Origin: Bacillus multifaciens
GTDB taxonomy: Bacteria > Bacillota > Bacilli > Bacillales > Bacillaceae_G
DNA: 64,000 bases
Assembly: GCF_030756675.1 (NCBI RefSeq)
Contig: NZ_JAVBXD010000009.1
Span: forward strand, 1-64,000
Direction: 5' to 3'
Shown here: positions 63,230-64,000 of the stretch, one piece after another
Layout: the number at the start of each line of letters is the position of its first letter
Position numbering within the stretch: position 1 is the stretch's first letter
Translations under genes and position numbers: made by a program
The notes under the pieces: generated by a model
Database searches by the model: none
The model's input: only the letters and a program-made list of their open reading frames with translations
What the model was told of the DNA's origin: nothing

Positions 63230-64000
63230 TTGAAAAAGCTAGCAATTATCTTTTTTTCACTTGTATTCGTTGTACTAGTATCAGATGTTGTAGCGAAGGC
63301 CGAACAAGAACAAGTATTAACTGTTGATGAAGCAATTCAATTGTTTCAGCAGCAAGGCAAAAAACCAGCAGTAGTAGAGGGATATATTGTTGGATACACA
63401 CAAAATCCAGGAAAATATACGAAAGATCCAGCAAAGTTTGGTGATACAAACGTTGCAATTGCCGCTTCTCCAGATGAAGTGAACGCTGATAAAATTATGC
63501 CTGTTCAGCTGCCGATAGGTGAAGTTCGCAAAGCAGTGAATGTAAAGGATCACCCAGAAAATATGGGGAAAAAGGTTCGTCTAACAGGTACGCTAGATAG
63601 TTATTTTAGCAGTCCAGGGTTAAAATCTGTTACAAATTATGTGTTTCAAGATAAAGAAACGCAGAAAGTAAGTGATGTCATTGCTAGTCCAAACGGGGGC
63701 GAAGTAGAAAAAGGAACAGCAGTAACATTATCCACTGTAACAGAAGGTGCGACGATCTATTATACGTTAGATGGATCAAATCCAACGACTCAAAGCATTC
63801 GTTATAATGAACGAATTATACTGAATGAAAATAGTGTAATTAAAGCGATTGCCGTGAAAGAGGGATTTGAAAATTCCGCTACCTCGACATTCTCGTATAC
63901 CATGATAAAAAATGAACCGGTTCGTATTCACGATATTCAAGGGAAATCTCATATTTCTCCTTACAAGGGAAAAGACGTGAAAGCTGTTACTGGTATTGTC
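63230..64000 (+). CDS. Secreted OB-fold (DUF6359-like)/chitobiase-C-domain protein, cut by window end
   Basis: The first 257 residues of a longer protein; the frame is open to the last base. Signal peptide (LAIIFFSLVFVVLVSDVVAKA); an OB-fold region of the DUF6359/YhcR N-terminal kind about 28-145 (VVEGYIVGYTQNPGKYT, ADKIMPVQLPIGEVRKAVNV, GKKVRLTGTLDSYFSSPGLK); then a chitobiase/hexosaminidase C-terminal-like domain (ATIYYTLDGSNPTTQSIRYN). After this the start of another OB-like segment. Similar secreted Bacillus proteins end in a nuclease or phosphoesterase domain, but that part is outside the window. TTG start after GGGGGAGG. Confidence 0.75.
   Translation, partial: MKKLAIIFFSLVFVVLVSDVVAKAEQEQVLTVDEAIQLFQQQGKKPAVVEGYIVGYTQNPGKYTKDPAKFGDTNVAIAASPDEVNADKIMPVQLPIGEVRKAVNVKDHPENMGKKVRLTGTLDSYFSSPGLKSVTNYVFQDKETQKVSDVIASPNGGEVEKGTAVTLSTVTEGATIYYTLDGSNPTTQSIRYNERIILNENSVIKAIAVKEGFENSATSTFSYTMIKNEPVRIHDIQGKSHISPYKGKDVKAVTGIV

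Overview
The window looks like chromosome of a Bacillus cereus-group bacterium. It has low GC and B. subtilis-like gene order in two blocks: prsA-yhaI-scoC-yhaH-hit-ecsABC and hmoB-pbpF-hemEHY. A perfect PlcR box lies in front of a secreted thermolysin-like protease, and families of short, structured intergenic repeats are scattered throughout. I cannot name the species from sequence alone.

Layout. 1-2.0 kb: repeats and a radical SAM/SPASM gene. 2.0-8.6 kb: a dicarboxylate/malate-type sensor kinase and regulator, a D-2-hydroxyacid dehydrogenase, an AEC-family carrier and a DASS-type carrier; the two carrier genes diverge from a control region with a CcpA-type cre site and a long inverted repeat. 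8.7-13.0 kb: a five-gene ABC transporter plus two-component operon of the lantibiotic/bacitracin-immunity type. 13-16.5 kb: acetyltransferase, SMI1/KNR4, DUF3955, aminoglycoside phosphotransferase-like and formylglycine-enzyme-like genes. 16.6-23.8 kb: the conserved secretion/sporulation-control block (prsA, scoC, hit, ecsABC).

In B. subtilis ecsC lies only a few genes from hmoB (yhgC). Here about 32 kb separates them (23.8-56.3 kb), and this is the accessory part. It holds a 5TM/PAS histidine kinase and ydbST between two inverted ~150-bp repeats. Next comes a 2221-residue Rhs/YD-repeat toxin gene (29.1-35.7 kb), followed by about 7 kb of toxin and immunity cassettes: two orphan Rhs-core toxin tips, decayed toxin pieces, a frameshifted barnase-like toxin beside an intact barstar gene, and a group II intron remnant.

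At 43-50.4 kb lies what I consider the most interesting system, a candidate RiPP (ribosomally made, post-translationally modified peptide) cluster. Three tandem, almost identical 33-residue precursor genes, too short to stand out as ordinary ORFs, are followed by a radical SAM maturase with a PqqD-like N-terminal region and by an ABC exporter. A TPR-type helix-turn-helix regulator and two unknown genes lie just upstream. A PlcR-box-controlled neutral protease is convergent with it.

The right end is housekeeping. hmoB, pbpF and hemE-hemH-hemY (coproporphyrin-route haem synthesis) are followed by a secreted OB-fold/chitobiase-like protein that runs off the window edge.
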